A DNA stretch of 64,000 nt, taken from assembly GCF_001429025.1 (NCBI RefSeq), contig NZ_LMHT01000009.1:79795-143794 (forward strand). The letters run 5' to 3'. A program made the position numbers and the translations under genes. Shown one piece after another: positions 9,701 through 18,013 of the stretch. Position 1 is the stretch's first letter. Each line of letters begins with the position of its first letter. The notes beneath the pieces are model-generated. The model saw nothing but the letters and a program-made list of their open reading frames with translations. It was not told the origin of the DNA and searched no databases. The stretch comes from Phenylobacterium sp. Root700 (GTDB taxonomy: Bacteria > Pseudomonadota > Alphaproteobacteria > Caulobacterales > Caulobacteraceae).

Positions 9701-10194
9701 GCGTGCCGCGCCACGGCCTTGCGGGCGGCGTCGGCGATGGCGGCCGAGGCGGCGTCGTCCATCACTCTAAAGCCGGGCGAGACGCCGGCCTCCAGCGGGA
9801 AGCGCCGCAGCAGCTTTTCGCAGAAGGCGTGGATGGTCTGGATCTTCAGGCCGCCGGGGGTCTCCAGGGCGCTGGCGAACAGGGCGCGGGCCTTCGACAG
9901 ACCCCGGTGGTCGTAGGCGTCCGGGGTCGCACCCTCCAGCTTGGCCAGGGCCTCGCGCAGGCTGACGTCGTCGCAGACCGACCAGTCGCCCAGCAGCAGG
10001 AACAGCCGGCGCTGCATCTCGGCGGCGGCGGCCTTGGTGTAGGTGACGCAGAGGATGGTCTCGGGCTGGGCCCCAGCCAGCAGCAGGCGGGCGACCCGGT
10101 CGATCAGGGTCTTGGTCTTGCCTGACCCGGCGTTGGCGGTGACGAAGGCCGAGAGGCCGGGATCGGCGGCTAGCCGTTGAGGATCGGGACTCAT
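6730..10194 (-). CDS. addA: Double-strand break repair helicase AddA
   Basis: A 1154-residue UvrD-type helicase/nuclease that, with AddB, resects double-strand breaks for RecA loading. The Walker A motif is ANAGSGKTKTL near the N-terminus. Walker B/motif II is ILVDEAQDTAPEQW and motif III has GDEKQSIYSFQGA. Motif V/VI elements follow (VMTAHGAKGLEAP, LLYVALTRARDRL). The C-terminal RecB-type nuclease signature reads VLVADFKTNR. The ATG at 10194 overlaps the addB stop as ATGA, so I prefer it to an in-frame start 30 bases upstream. Confidence 0.95.
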   Translation of the reverse strand: MSPDPQRLAADPGLSAFVTANAGSGKTKTLIDRVARLLLAGAQPETILCVTYTKAAAAEMQRRLFLLLGDWSVCDDVSLREALAKLEGATPDAYDHRGLSKARALFASALETPGGLKIQTIHAFCEKLLRRFPLEAGVSPGFRVMDDAASAAIADAARKAVARHALKGEGLVAEAYARFSIALDFGSFQSMFGSFESARGRLADYIARNGGLAGTMDDVWSVCGFDEATDPDALENAVMAQLDRRAWTECAEVLALGTKTDQKNAAALKAVASNLAATLADCLAALFTEKGEGTPATWVAKTSGLKPREQLRMFLLSEQDRLEQARDQMRAAQVAIDTGSALILANAYLTAYGIEKSSSGSLDFSDLIEKTRDLVASRPMAAWVLFKLDGGIDHILVDEAQDTAPEQWEIVRALTEEFFSGVGAPTVRERLERNMFVVGDEKQSIYSFQGARPELLIQEFEFHKDRATGAGFRFERVDLLTSWRSTPQVLRFVDAAFAPPELAGAVLPRVEVEPIVHTAVRTDHGCVDLWPLEREEKIEIHDAWDAPLDQESEGSANKRLAEKIAGEIAALIARGDGVFDKDLRQWRPATAGDVLILVRRRKALFEEILRALKHRKIPVAGADRLALSEHIVFDDLVAIARFAQFPSDELTLAALLRSPFCDLSDDSLYALAKGRGRENLIAVLHRRQDEAPEWRAAAQLLTWVRDAAKTQRPFELYSRLLGLRDGAGRSMRQRLLGRLGSEAEDALDEFLAQVLAAENRGVEDLESLAAAFANLDITVKREMESGRDEVRVMTAHGAKGLEAPIVFLPETTLSRTARGSPLLATQDGGFLWSASKAGDCEASGRAREWRAKKDEDEAYRLLYVALTRARDRLVLCGRVAANAKEENIKGWWGAINDAFEHADVSGDKRAIRANGMEIVRFGPDPQALGAGAAIVNTVSPVPAWASIEAKAEAYARYASPSQLGEDVVTPAASPLIRAQGLGRFRRGDLIHRLLQILPDLTVAERASAAGRILARERDLTDDQRAEMIGAALGVLEDARFAEVFGPGSRAEVSVAGTASRLPPGLAISGRIDRLVVLPDRVLVADFKTNRPSPQRIEDADPAYLRQMAIYAAVLADIFEGRTIEAALVWTDGPKLMAVPEKLLAETLAQLHREG

Positions 10195-13187
10195 TCGCCG
10201 TCCTCCTCGCCGCTGGTCGACCACTCGAAGACCCGGGCCAGGTGGTCGTAGTCGCTCATGTACTGCTTCACGAACTGCGGGGCGGTCCGCGAGGTGTAGG
10301 GCCGGCCGTGGTCGAACTGGCTGACCAGCTTGACCAGGCCCTCATAGGCGTTGGCGGCGGCGAGCGCGCTTTCGTCGCCCGGCATGGCGCGGACTTCCTC
10401 GCGCCCGGCCGGCTTGCGGCCGGTGATCTCCAGATAGGTCAGCTCGCCGGGCTCGGGATGGCCCAGCGTCGGGAAGCCGCCGGACTGCAGGATCGCCGCC
10501 GTCAGGGTGAGCTGCGGCGAGAAGCCGGTCTCCACCACCTTCTTCGACGGCGCCTTGCCGGTCTTGTAGTCGAGGATGTGGCCGTAGCCCTGCGGGTCGA
10601 TCTCGATGCGGTCGGCGCGGGCGTTGACGGTGAACGGACCGGCGGGCGCCTCGATGGTCATTTCGCCCTTCAGCTCGACATGGATGGTGCGGCCGTCGGC
10701 GCGGCGGCGCCGCTCCAGGTCGGCGACCCAGGCGGCGGCCTCCTTGGCCAGGGCGGTCTCGCGGGCCAGGGCCTCGTGCGGCATGCCGGCGGCTTCCAGT
10801 TCGGCGACGTACAGCCCTTCGAAGATCGCCGCGGTGTCGGGCGGCAATTCGTCAGGATGATCTTCGGCCAGCCGTTCGAAGGCCTTGTGGATCGCGGTGC
10901 CGCGCGCCCTGGCCTCGACCGCCTCGTCGGGCCGCTCCAGCGGGTAGAGCTTCAAGATATCGCGGGCCCAGACGGCGTAGGGATCGCGGGTCAGGGCCTC
11001 GATGCGGGTGACCGCCATCACGCGGGGTCGGTCGGCGATCGGCGGGTTGGGAGAGGGGCGTTTGGCCGGCGCGTAGCCGCCGGCGGCGTCGAGGCCGCGC
11101 GCCCAGTCGATGACCTCCGGGCGGCCGGGCAGGATCATCCCCGCGCCGCGCGCCAGGGTCTCCAACCGCCACAGCCAGCGCGACTTCACCGCCGGTCCGC
11201 CTTCGCGGCGTTCGGAGTGCAGCAGGATCACCTCGGGGGCGCAGGCGGCCTGGGCGAAATCGTGAGCGGCCAGGCCGACGCGGCGCTCGGGCGGCGGCAG
11301 GCCGAGCTTGGCGCGCATCGGCCGCGACAGGAACGGGTCGAGCGGCGCGCCCTGCGGCCAGGTGCCTTCCTCCAGGCCCGCGACGATCAGCCGGTCGGCA
11401 CGGGTCAGGCGGGCCTCGATGGCGCCCAGGATACGCAGGCGCGGATGGGTCGAGCCGCCGGTCCGCACCGACTCGCCCGACATCAGCCGCGTCAGCAGGT
11501 CGGCGAAGCCGCGGGGCGAGGTTTGCGGCAGGCCGTGGGATTCGTCGATCAACCCGGCCAGCAGCCGGCCCAGGGTCTCGCCGCCATGTCCGGCCCAGAG
11601 GTCGCCGGTGTCGCCCAGCGGATCGGCCGATAGCGCTTCCAGGGTCTCGGTGAGGCGGCGCGCGGCCTCGGCCGGAGGCTGGGTCTCGGCCTCGATTTCC
11701 AGGCGCGTGAGCGCGGCGCGCAGATCGGCCACGAGCAGCAGCGCCTCGCCCGCGTCTTTGCGGCGGAGCTGGGTTTCCAGCGCCTCCCAGCTGGTCTGGC
11801 GCGGGCCGCGCAGGCCTTGGAGCTCGAGCTCGATCCGGCGGCGTTCCAGGGTCTCGGCGTCGAGGCCGAGCCGCGTGAACGGGTGCTTGAGGATCGCCAG
11901 CAGCACGATGGGATCGAGCGGATCGACGGCGGCCTTGGCGACCAGCCCGGCCAGCGCCCCGCCTGGGCAGCCCGACAAGGCCAGGCCGGCCGAGGAGTCG
12001 GCCGCCACGCCCCAGCGGGCGAGCTTGGCGGCGACGCGGCGCGCCAGGGTCTGGTCGGGCGCGACCAGGGCGGCGGTCTTGCCGGGGGTTTCCAGGGCCT
12101 CGCGTAGCAGCAGGGCGGCGATGGTCGCGGCCTCTTCCTCGGCGCGGGCGGTGATGACGGAAAGGCCGGCCAGGCCCTCGGCGATGGGATCGACGCCCTC
12201 GGTCTGGCCCTCGGCGCGCAGGTTCTCGATCACGGTCAGCCAGTCGGCGGTGCGCTCGGCCGGCCGCAGGGCCTCGTTGATCACCCGGCGACGCCAACGG
12301 CCCCGGGAATCGAAGCTATGGGAGGCGGGCCAGGGCATGACCTCGGTGCGGGTGATGCCGGCGCGGGTCAGCAGGCGCTTCATCGCGCCCTGCGGATGCT
12401 GTTCGCCGACCTCGTCCCAGGCCTCGGCGGCCAGGCTGTCGTCGAGGCCGGGCAGGACCACCGCGCCCTGCGGCGCCTGGGCGATCACCCGCAGCAAGTC
12501 GGCGGTGGCCGGCGCCGTGCCGGTCGAGCCGGCGGCGATCAGCACGCCTTGCGGGGGATTCGCCGTCCAGGTTTCGGCGAGGCGGCGCAGCAGGGCGACG
12601 CGGCGGCGGGTGGTGTCCACCAGCCCCATGGCGGCCAGCCGCTTGGGCCATTCGTTGAGCGCGGTCTCCAGGAAGTGGCGGCTGACCTGCCAGTGCTCGG
12701 CGAGGTCGGCGCTGACCAGATCGGCGAGCCCGTCGCCGGGCACCTCCTCGATCTGCAGGCTGTCGAGGAAGCCGCCCAGGGCGTCGGCCAGTTCCAGCGC
12801 CGCCGAGGCGTCGAGGTCGCGGCCGAGCGCGCGCTCGTTCTCCTTGACCAGCCGGGTCAGCTCGAAGCGGCGTTGCAGGGGGGCGATGGCGGCGGGCAGG
12901 TCGACGGCGAGGTCGCCCGGTTCGAACGGCGGCTCGCCCTCGTCCAGGTCGCCCAGCGGCCGGATCTGCGGCGGCAGCACGGCGACGCCGCCGCCCGCGG
13001 CGATGAAGGCGTCGGCCAGCGAGCGGGCGCCGCGCCGGGTCGGGGTCAGGATCACCGCCTGGGACAAGGCCTCGGGGCCAAGCGGCATGAGCGCGTCATA
13101 GAGGCCCTGAGCCAGGTCCTGGACGAAGGGGCGATGCGCCGGGATGCTGAACCAGCGCGGGGCGGGGCTGGTGAAAAGGCTGCTCAC
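10191..13187 (-). CDS. addB: Double-strand break repair protein AddB
   Basis: A 998-residue partner of AddA. It begins VSSLFTSPAPRWFSIPAHRPF and has a C-terminal RecB-family nuclease domain with HILDYKTGKAPSKK, preceded by the conserved RARGTAIHKAFERL. The alphaproteobacterial AddB N-terminal helicase-like region lacks a clear Walker A motif, consistent with a non-motor subunit. The GTG start at 13187 overlaps the murU stop as GTGA. The frame is open 124 codons further upstream, but that is antisense-like shadow of murU. Confidence 0.93.
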   Translation of the reverse strand: MSSLFTSPAPRWFSIPAHRPFVQDLAQGLYDALMPLGPEALSQAVILTPTRRGARSLADAFIAAGGGVAVLPPQIRPLGDLDEGEPPFEPGDLAVDLPAAIAPLQRRFELTRLVKENERALGRDLDASAALELADALGGFLDSLQIEEVPGDGLADLVSADLAEHWQVSRHFLETALNEWPKRLAAMGLVDTTRRRVALLRRLAETWTANPPQGVLIAAGSTGTAPATADLLRVIAQAPQGAVVLPGLDDSLAAEAWDEVGEQHPQGAMKRLLTRAGITRTEVMPWPASHSFDSRGRWRRRVINEALRPAERTADWLTVIENLRAEGQTEGVDPIAEGLAGLSVITARAEEEAATIAALLLREALETPGKTAALVAPDQTLARRVAAKLARWGVAADSSAGLALSGCPGGALAGLVAKAAVDPLDPIVLLAILKHPFTRLGLDAETLERRRIELELQGLRGPRQTSWEALETQLRRKDAGEALLLVADLRAALTRLEIEAETQPPAEAARRLTETLEALSADPLGDTGDLWAGHGGETLGRLLAGLIDESHGLPQTSPRGFADLLTRLMSGESVRTGGSTHPRLRILGAIEARLTRADRLIVAGLEEGTWPQGAPLDPFLSRPMRAKLGLPPPERRVGLAAHDFAQAACAPEVILLHSERREGGPAVKSRWLWRLETLARGAGMILPGRPEVIDWARGLDAAGGYAPAKRPSPNPPIADRPRVMAVTRIEALTRDPYAVWARDILKLYPLERPDEAVEARARGTAIHKAFERLAEDHPDELPPDTAAIFEGLYVAELEAAGMPHEALARETALAKEAAAWVADLERRRRADGRTIHVELKGEMTIEAPAGPFTVNARADRIEIDPQGYGHILDYKTGKAPSKKVVETGFSPQLTLTAAILQSGGFPTLGHPEPGELTYLEITGRKPAGREEVRAMPGDESALAAANAYEGLVKLVSQFDHGRPYTSRTAPQFVKQYMSDYDHLARVFEWSTSGEEDGE

Positions 13188-13894
13188 TTGAGCCGCGCTT
13201 CCGTCGCCTCCCGAGCGGCGGGATCTCCCACATGCATCCAGAAGCCGTCCATCACCGCGCCGAACAGGCGGCCCTGCTTCGATAGCTCCCACCAGATCGG
13301 CAGGATGGAGAACGGCCCGTCCGGCTGGTCGTCGACCAGTTGCGGCTTGAGGATCTGGAAGCCGACATTGGCGTAGGGCGTCGGCGGCTCCGGCTCGGCC
13401 GAATGGGTGACCCGCCCGGCCTCGTCCATGAAGAACCCGCGCGGTCCTTCGAAGCCGATCCCATGGCCGCGCCGCACCAGCAGCAGGCAGAGGTCCATGA
13501 TCTCGGGGTTCCAGGCCGCCTTCAGGGTTTCCAGCGCCGGGGTCTCGCCCTCGATCCACAGCGAGTCGATGTTGGCGACCAAGATGGGGTCCTCGCCCAA
13601 CATCGCCCGCGCGCGCTTGATGCCGCCGCCGGAATCCAGCAGGGCGTCGCGCTCATTGGAGATCAGGATCTTGAGGTCGGTGCGCCCCGCCAGATGGGCC
13701 TCCATCTGGTCGGCGAAGTGGTGGACATTGACCACGGCGGTCTCGATCCCGGCCTCGACCAGACGGTCCAGCACCCGGTCGATCAGGGTGCGGCCAGCCA
13801 CCTCGACCAGGGCCTTGGGCCGCTCGTCGGTCAGCGGGCGCATCCGTGAGCCGATCCCGGCGGCCAGCACCATGGCGGTCTTGATCTGGCTCAT
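13184..13894 (-). CDS. murU: N-acetylmuramate alpha-1-phosphate uridylyltransferase
   Basis: A 236-residue nucleotidyltransferase with the GT-A-type loop MVLAAGIGSRMRPLTDERPKALVEV (residues 8-32) and the metal-site aspartate in NIDSLW. It follows a sugar kinase with an ATGA overlap. That pairing is typical of the AmgK-MurU route, which makes UDP-MurNAc from recycled MurNAc and bypasses MurA. By sequence alone other sugar-1-phosphate nucleotidyltransferases are possible; the neighbour decides the call. Confidence 0.85.
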   Translation of the reverse strand: MSQIKTAMVLAAGIGSRMRPLTDERPKALVEVAGRTLIDRVLDRLVEAGIETAVVNVHHFADQMEAHLAGRTDLKILISNERDALLDSGGGIKRARAMLGEDPILVANIDSLWIEGETPALETLKAAWNPEIMDLCLLLVRRGHGIGFEGPRGFFMDEAGRVTHSAEPEPPTPYANVGFQILKPQLVDDQPDGPFSILPIWWELSKQGRLFGAVMDGFWMHVGDPAAREATEARLK

Positions 13895-14988
13895 CGGCGG
13901 GCGCTCTGGGGGATGTGTCGGTCGAACCAGGCCTTCAGACCAGCTAGCTGCGGATCGGCGAGGTTGCGTTCGAGATAGCGCCAGGTGCGCGGCATGAACT
14001 CTTCGTACTGGGTCCGGCCCAGCAGGGCCTGGCGGGCGAACACCCGGCCCAGGATGCGCGCGGCGTTGGAGGCGGCCAGGGCGCGGTAGTCGGCGATGAA
14101 GGCCTCGCGCTCCAGGCTCGGGCGGGCGGCGAGGAAGCGATCCAGCATGGCGCTTTCCAGCTCCGGCGAGACGTCGCGGCGGGCGTCCTGCAGCAGGTGG
14201 GTCAGGTCCCAGGCGGGGTGGGCGCGCAGGGCGTCCTGGAAATCGAGCAGGCCGACGCGGGCCACGCCGTTCCGGTCCGGCAGCCACAGCAGGTTCTGGG
14301 CGTGGAAGTCGCGGTGGGTGAAGACGCTGGCCCCGGCCTCGCCGCGCGCGAAGATCGGCGCCCACAGCGCGTCCCAGTCGGCGATGGCGACGGCGCCTAG
14401 GGCCGGCAGGCCGCTGAACTTCGGCCACCATTCGAGGAAGGTGTCGGTTCCAACCTTGAGGGCCAGGGCGTCGTAGGCCAGTAGCGGCCAGCTTGCGCCA
14501 TCGGTGGTCAGGACCTTCGGCGGCGGCGCGGATTGTAGGGCGATCTGGACGTCGACGGCCGCCTCATAGAGCGGCGTCTCGGCCTGACCCTCGGCGATCA
14601 GGGTGGCGAACAGGCCATCGCCCAGGTCCTCCAGCACCGCCAGGCCATGTTCGATGTCGTGGGCCAGGATCGCCGGCGCCGACAGGCCCCGCTCGCGCAG
14701 GAAGGCGGCGGTGGCGACGAAAGCGGCGACGGAGCCCGCGGCCAGGCGCGCGGCGGCGTTGTAGCCCATGGCCAGGCGCTCGGCGTTCGTGGCGCCGGGC
14801 GGGCAGACGGTGGTTTCCAGGGCCGGGGGCTGATCCATGAAGATCACCGCCAAGCCGTCTGGCCGATATAGGCGCTCATAGGCGCGCGTCGAGGCGTCGC
14901 CGGCCAGCGGCTCACGGCGCGCGCCCTCGAAACCGGCAGCCTTCAGGAACTCGGCCTTGCGGCCCTCACGATCGGAACTCAAGCCCAC
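13891..14988 (-). CDS. amgK: N-acetylmuramate/N-acetylglucosamine 1-kinase
   Basis: A 365-residue protein of the aminoglycoside phosphotransferase (APH) fold. N-lobe features include PLAGDASTRAYERL and the lysine-equivalent region AVIFMDQPP. The catalytic segment is FTHRDFHAQNLLW (Brenner-type HxDxxxxN), and the metal site is GLLDFQDALRAHPAWDLTHLL. With murU immediately downstream this is AmgK, which phosphorylates the anomeric position of MurNAc/GlcNAc. The GTG start at 14988 overlaps tsaE by 23 bases; a slightly shorter start is possible. Confidence 0.88.
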   Translation of the reverse strand: MGLSSDREGRKAEFLKAAGFEGARREPLAGDASTRAYERLYRPDGLAVIFMDQPPALETTVCPPGATNAERLAMGYNAAARLAAGSVAAFVATAAFLRERGLSAPAILAHDIEHGLAVLEDLGDGLFATLIAEGQAETPLYEAAVDVQIALQSAPPPKVLTTDGASWPLLAYDALALKVGTDTFLEWWPKFSGLPALGAVAIADWDALWAPIFARGEAGASVFTHRDFHAQNLLWLPDRNGVARVGLLDFQDALRAHPAWDLTHLLQDARRDVSPELESAMLDRFLAARPSLEREAFIADYRALAASNAARILGRVFARQALLGRTQYEEFMPRTWRYLERNLADPQLAGLKAWFDRHIPQSARR

Positions 14989-15448
14989 GTCCTTCCCAGG
15001 CGCCCGCCGGCGTCAGCCGGGCGCGGCGCGCCTCTCCCCCGTCCGGGGCCAAATCGATGGCGATCTCTATATCGAGTCGGTCGGGAGGAAGGTGGCCGTC
15101 AAGCCGCTCGGGCCATTCGATCACAGCCGCCCCGTCCTCCAGCGCCTCGTCGAGACCGATCTCATAGGCCTCGTCGGCGGAGGTCAGGCGGTAGAGGTCG
15201 AAATGCGCGACCTTCAGCCGCGCGCCCTCATAGAACTGCACGAGGGTGAAGGTTGGGCTGGGCACCTCCTCGGTCGCGGTGGTCAGGGCGCGGATCAGGG
15301 CGCGGGCCAGGGTCGATTTGCCGGCGCCCAGCGGCCCGGTCAGGCAGATCGCCTCGCCAGGCTTCAGCTCGGCGGCCAGCGCCGCGCCGAGCCGGGCGGT
15401 GGCGGCCTCGTCGTCAAGGCGGAACTCGCCGTCGGCGGGGGCGATCAT
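14966..15448 (-). CDS. tsaE: tRNA threonylcarbamoyladenosine biosynthesis ATPase TsaE
   Basis: A 160-residue P-loop ATPase that works with TsaB and TsaD to install t6A37 in ANN-decoding tRNAs. The Walker A motif LTGPLGAGKSTLARALI is at about residues 30-46. The family signature continues PSPTFTLVQFYEG and HFDLYRLTSADEAYEIGLDE, then IEWPERL. The ATG at 15448 overlaps the preceding acyltransferase stop as ATGA; the open frame upstream is not TsaE-like. Confidence 0.93.
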   Translation of the reverse strand: MIAPADGEFRLDDEAATARLGAALAAELKPGEAICLTGPLGAGKSTLARALIRALTTATEEVPSPTFTLVQFYEGARLKVAHFDLYRLTSADEAYEIGLDEALEDGAAVIEWPERLDGHLPPDRLDIEIAIDLAPDGGEARRARLTPAGAWEGRGLEFRS

Positions 15449-16323
15449 GCGAACGGCCGGTCGGGATGTCGGGGCAAGGTGTTCTCCACATAGGCCTTCA
15501 GCGCCAGGGTCGCGGTGTTGGCGTCCGGGTCCAGGGCGTCTGGCGCGATCGGCTGGCCGATGATCAGCGAAAACTCGCGGCCGCGCTTGTTCAAGAGTTC
15601 GTGGAAGAGGGTGATGTCGCGCAGTTCCTGCGAAATGCGGTTGAACAGGTGGAACAGGGTCGACCACGGCCCGGTCAGGTGCAGCGGCACGACGACCGCC
15701 TCGTACTTGCGGGCGATGGAGAGCGCGCTCGGCATCCAGGGCGGGTCAGCCAGCACGCCGTTGGCGCCGCGCCGGGCCAGGCGGCCGGACGGGAAGATCA
15801 CCAGAGCGCGTTCGGCCTCCATGGCCTCACGGGTCAGCTGCAGGGTCAGGCGGGTGCGGTCGCGGGTGCGTTTTTCCTCCACCCACTCGACCGGGATCAG
15901 CACCTCGTCAAAGCGCGGGACCACCCGGTGGGCGTCGGAATTGGCGTAGAAGCAGACGTCGGGCCGAACCCCCTTCAGGGCGTCGAACACCGCGATCCCG
16001 TCGGCGATGCCGGTTGGATGATTGCAGACGAAGATGACCCGGCCGGTTCTCGGCACGCGGTCCAGGCCGGACGCCGTCACCTTCACGCTGAGCATGTCGG
16101 ACACATAGTCCAGCGCCGCGCGGCCCGAGAGCGGGCCGATCGCCTGCGCCATTGCGCGCGCCTTGCGGTAGTCCAGCAGGCGATAGAGCAGGGGGCGGAT
16201 CATCGGCCAGGCCGCGCCGCCCGACAGTTTGGGCGCCCGCTCGGCGATCAGCACATCGATGATGTGGTCGTGATAGGCGCTGCGCGCAGGCAGGGCCGAA
16301 GCGGTGGATGCGGCGCTCGTCAT
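15445..16323 (-). CDS. PlsC-like acyltransferase
   Basis: A 292-residue 1-acylglycerol-phosphate acyltransferase-type protein, predicted to act at the inner membrane on phospholipids or ornithine lipids. The acyltransferase motif I is VCNHPTGIADG (NHx4D form), motif III is ALVIFPSGRLARRG, and motif IV-like VVVPLHLTG follows. The substrate cannot be told from sequence; hemolysin/OlsA-like members share this layout. The ATG at 16323 (MTSAASTASAL) is preferred over an upstream in-frame start. It is the first gene of the operon running to trxA. Confidence 0.8.
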   Translation of the reverse strand: MTSAASTASALPARSAYHDHIIDVLIAERAPKLSGGAAWPMIRPLLYRLLDYRKARAMAQAIGPLSGRAALDYVSDMLSVKVTASGLDRVPRTGRVIFVCNHPTGIADGIAVFDALKGVRPDVCFYANSDAHRVVPRFDEVLIPVEWVEEKRTRDRTRLTLQLTREAMEAERALVIFPSGRLARRGANGVLADPPWMPSALSIARKYEAVVVPLHLTGPWSTLFHLFNRISQELRDITLFHELLNKRGREFSLIIGQPIAPDALDPDANTATLALKAYVENTLPRHPDRPFA

Positions 16324-16458
16324 AGTCACGCCAGAATGCGCCGCGCCTCGCCGCCAGGGCAAGGGGCGCTTGGGCTTTCGGCGCGCCGGCGCGCACCGTG
16401 TTTGTTTGACGCCCCGTCAGGTCTACCCAGGCGCTTCGCGAAGGCCTAGAACTTCGGT

Positions 16459-17970
16459 ATGCGCGATATCCAACATTTCATCTCCGGCGTGGCGGTTGCT
16501 GGCGTCTCGGGCCGTTTCGGCGACGTTTTCAACCCCAACACCGGTGAGGTTCAGGCAAAAGTCGCCCTGGCTACGGCGGCGGAGGTCGATGGTGCGGTGC
16601 AGGCGGCGCTGGCCGCGCAGCCGGCCTGGGCGGCGACCAATCCCCAGCGCCGGGCGCGGGTGATGTTCGAGTTCAAGCGTCTGGTCGAGGCGCGGATGGA
16701 GGAACTGGCCGAACTGCTGTCCTCCGAGCACGGCAAGGTGGTGGCCGACTCCAAGGGCGACATTCAGCGCGGGCTGGAAGTGATCGAGTTCGCCTGCGGC
16801 ATCCCGCATGTGCTGAAGGGTGAATACACCGAGGGCGCCGGCCCTGGCATCGACGTCTATTCGATGCGCCAGCCGCTGGGCGTGGCGGCGGGGATCACCC
16901 CGTTCAACTTCCCCGGCATGATCCCGATGTGGATGTTCGGCATCGCCATCGCGGTCGGCAACACCTTCATCCTGAAGCCCTCGGAGAAGGACCCGACCCT
17001 GCCGGTGCGGCTGGCCGAGCTGTTCATGGAGGCCGGGGCCAATCTGGGCATGGACCTGAAGGGCGTGCTGAACGTGGTGCACGGCGACAAGGTCGCGGTC
17101 GACGCTATCCTGACCCATCCGGACATCGCCGCGGTGAGCTTCGTCGGCTCCTCCGACATCGCCCACTACGTCTACCAGACCGGCACGGCGCACGGGAAAC
17201 GCGTCCAGGCCATGGGCGGGGCCAAGAACCACGGCATCGTCCTGCCCGACGCCGATCTCGACCAGGTGATCAAGGACCTGTCGGGCGCGGCCTTCGGCTC
17301 GGCCGGCGAGCGTTGCATGGCGCTGCCGGTGGTGGTGCCGGTCGGCCAGAAGACCGCCGATGAACTGCGCGAGCGGATGGTGGCCGAGATCGCCTCGCTG
17401 AAGGTGGGGATCTCCACCGACGCGGGCGCCCAATACGGCCCGGTGGTCTCCGCCGCCCATCGCCAGAAGATCGCCGACTACATCCAGCTCGGCGTCGACG
17501 AGGGCGCCGAGCTGGTGGTCGACGGCCGCGGCTTCTCGCTGCAGGGCTTCGAGCAGGGCTTCTTCATCGGCCCCAGCCTGTTCGACCAGGTCAAGGCCGG
17601 GATGCGGACCTATCAAGAGGAGATCTTCGGGCCGGTGCTGCAGATCGTCCGCGCCGAGAGCTTCGAAGAGGCCCTGGCCCTGCCCAGCCAACATCAGTAC
17701 GGCAACGGCGTGGCGATCTTCACCCGCAACGGCCGCGCGGCGCGCGAGTTCGCCAGCCGGGTGCAGGTCGGCATGGTCGGCATCAACGTGCCGATCCCGG
17801 TGCCGGTCGCCTACCACTCGTTCGGCGGCTGGAAGCGTTCGGCGTTCGGTGACGTCAACCAGCATGGCCTCGAAGGCGTGCGCTTCTACACCAAGGTCAA
17901 GACCATCACCGCCCGCTGGCCGGAGGGCATGAGCGAGGACAGCGCCTTCGTCATTCCCACCATGAAGTGA
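16459..17970 (+). CDS. mmsA: CoA-acylating methylmalonate-semialdehyde dehydrogenase
   Basis: A 503-residue aldehyde dehydrogenase that converts methylmalonate semialdehyde, from valine or inositol breakdown, to propionyl-CoA. The cofactor region is GITPFNFPGMIPMWMFG then FILKPSEKDP. The nucleotide fold has FVGSSDIAHYVYQTG and the catalytic Cys is in GERCMALPV. The ending SFGGWKRSAFGDVNQHG is typical of MmsA. An inverted repeat TGACGCCCCGTCA lies 40 bases upstream (16407-16419). It is divergent from the acyltransferase operon. Confidence 0.94.
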   Translation: MRDIQHFISGVAVAGVSGRFGDVFNPNTGEVQAKVALATAAEVDGAVQAALAAQPAWAATNPQRRARVMFEFKRLVEARMEELAELLSSEHGKVVADSKGDIQRGLEVIEFACGIPHVLKGEYTEGAGPGIDVYSMRQPLGVAAGITPFNFPGMIPMWMFGIAIAVGNTFILKPSEKDPTLPVRLAELFMEAGANLGMDLKGVLNVVHGDKVAVDAILTHPDIAAVSFVGSSDIAHYVYQTGTAHGKRVQAMGGAKNHGIVLPDADLDQVIKDLSGAAFGSAGERCMALPVVVPVGQKTADELRERMVAEIASLKVGISTDAGAQYGPVVSAAHRQKIADYIQLGVDEGAELVVDGRGFSLQGFEQGFFIGPSLFDQVKAGMRTYQEEIFGPVLQIVRAESFEEALALPSQHQYGNGVAIFTRNGRAAREFASRVQVGMVGINVPIPVPVAYHSFGGWKRSAFGDVNQHGLEGVRFYTKVKTITARWPEGMSEDSAFVIPTMK

Positions 17971-18013
17971 CGCCTCTACTGTAGGTGTTCGTGGGTCGAG
18001 TGACGGGGTTGAG

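Noticed and set aside
7717..10125. An 802-codon plus-strand open frame opposite addA
   Set aside because: Antisense shadow; addA has all helicase motifs on the other strand.
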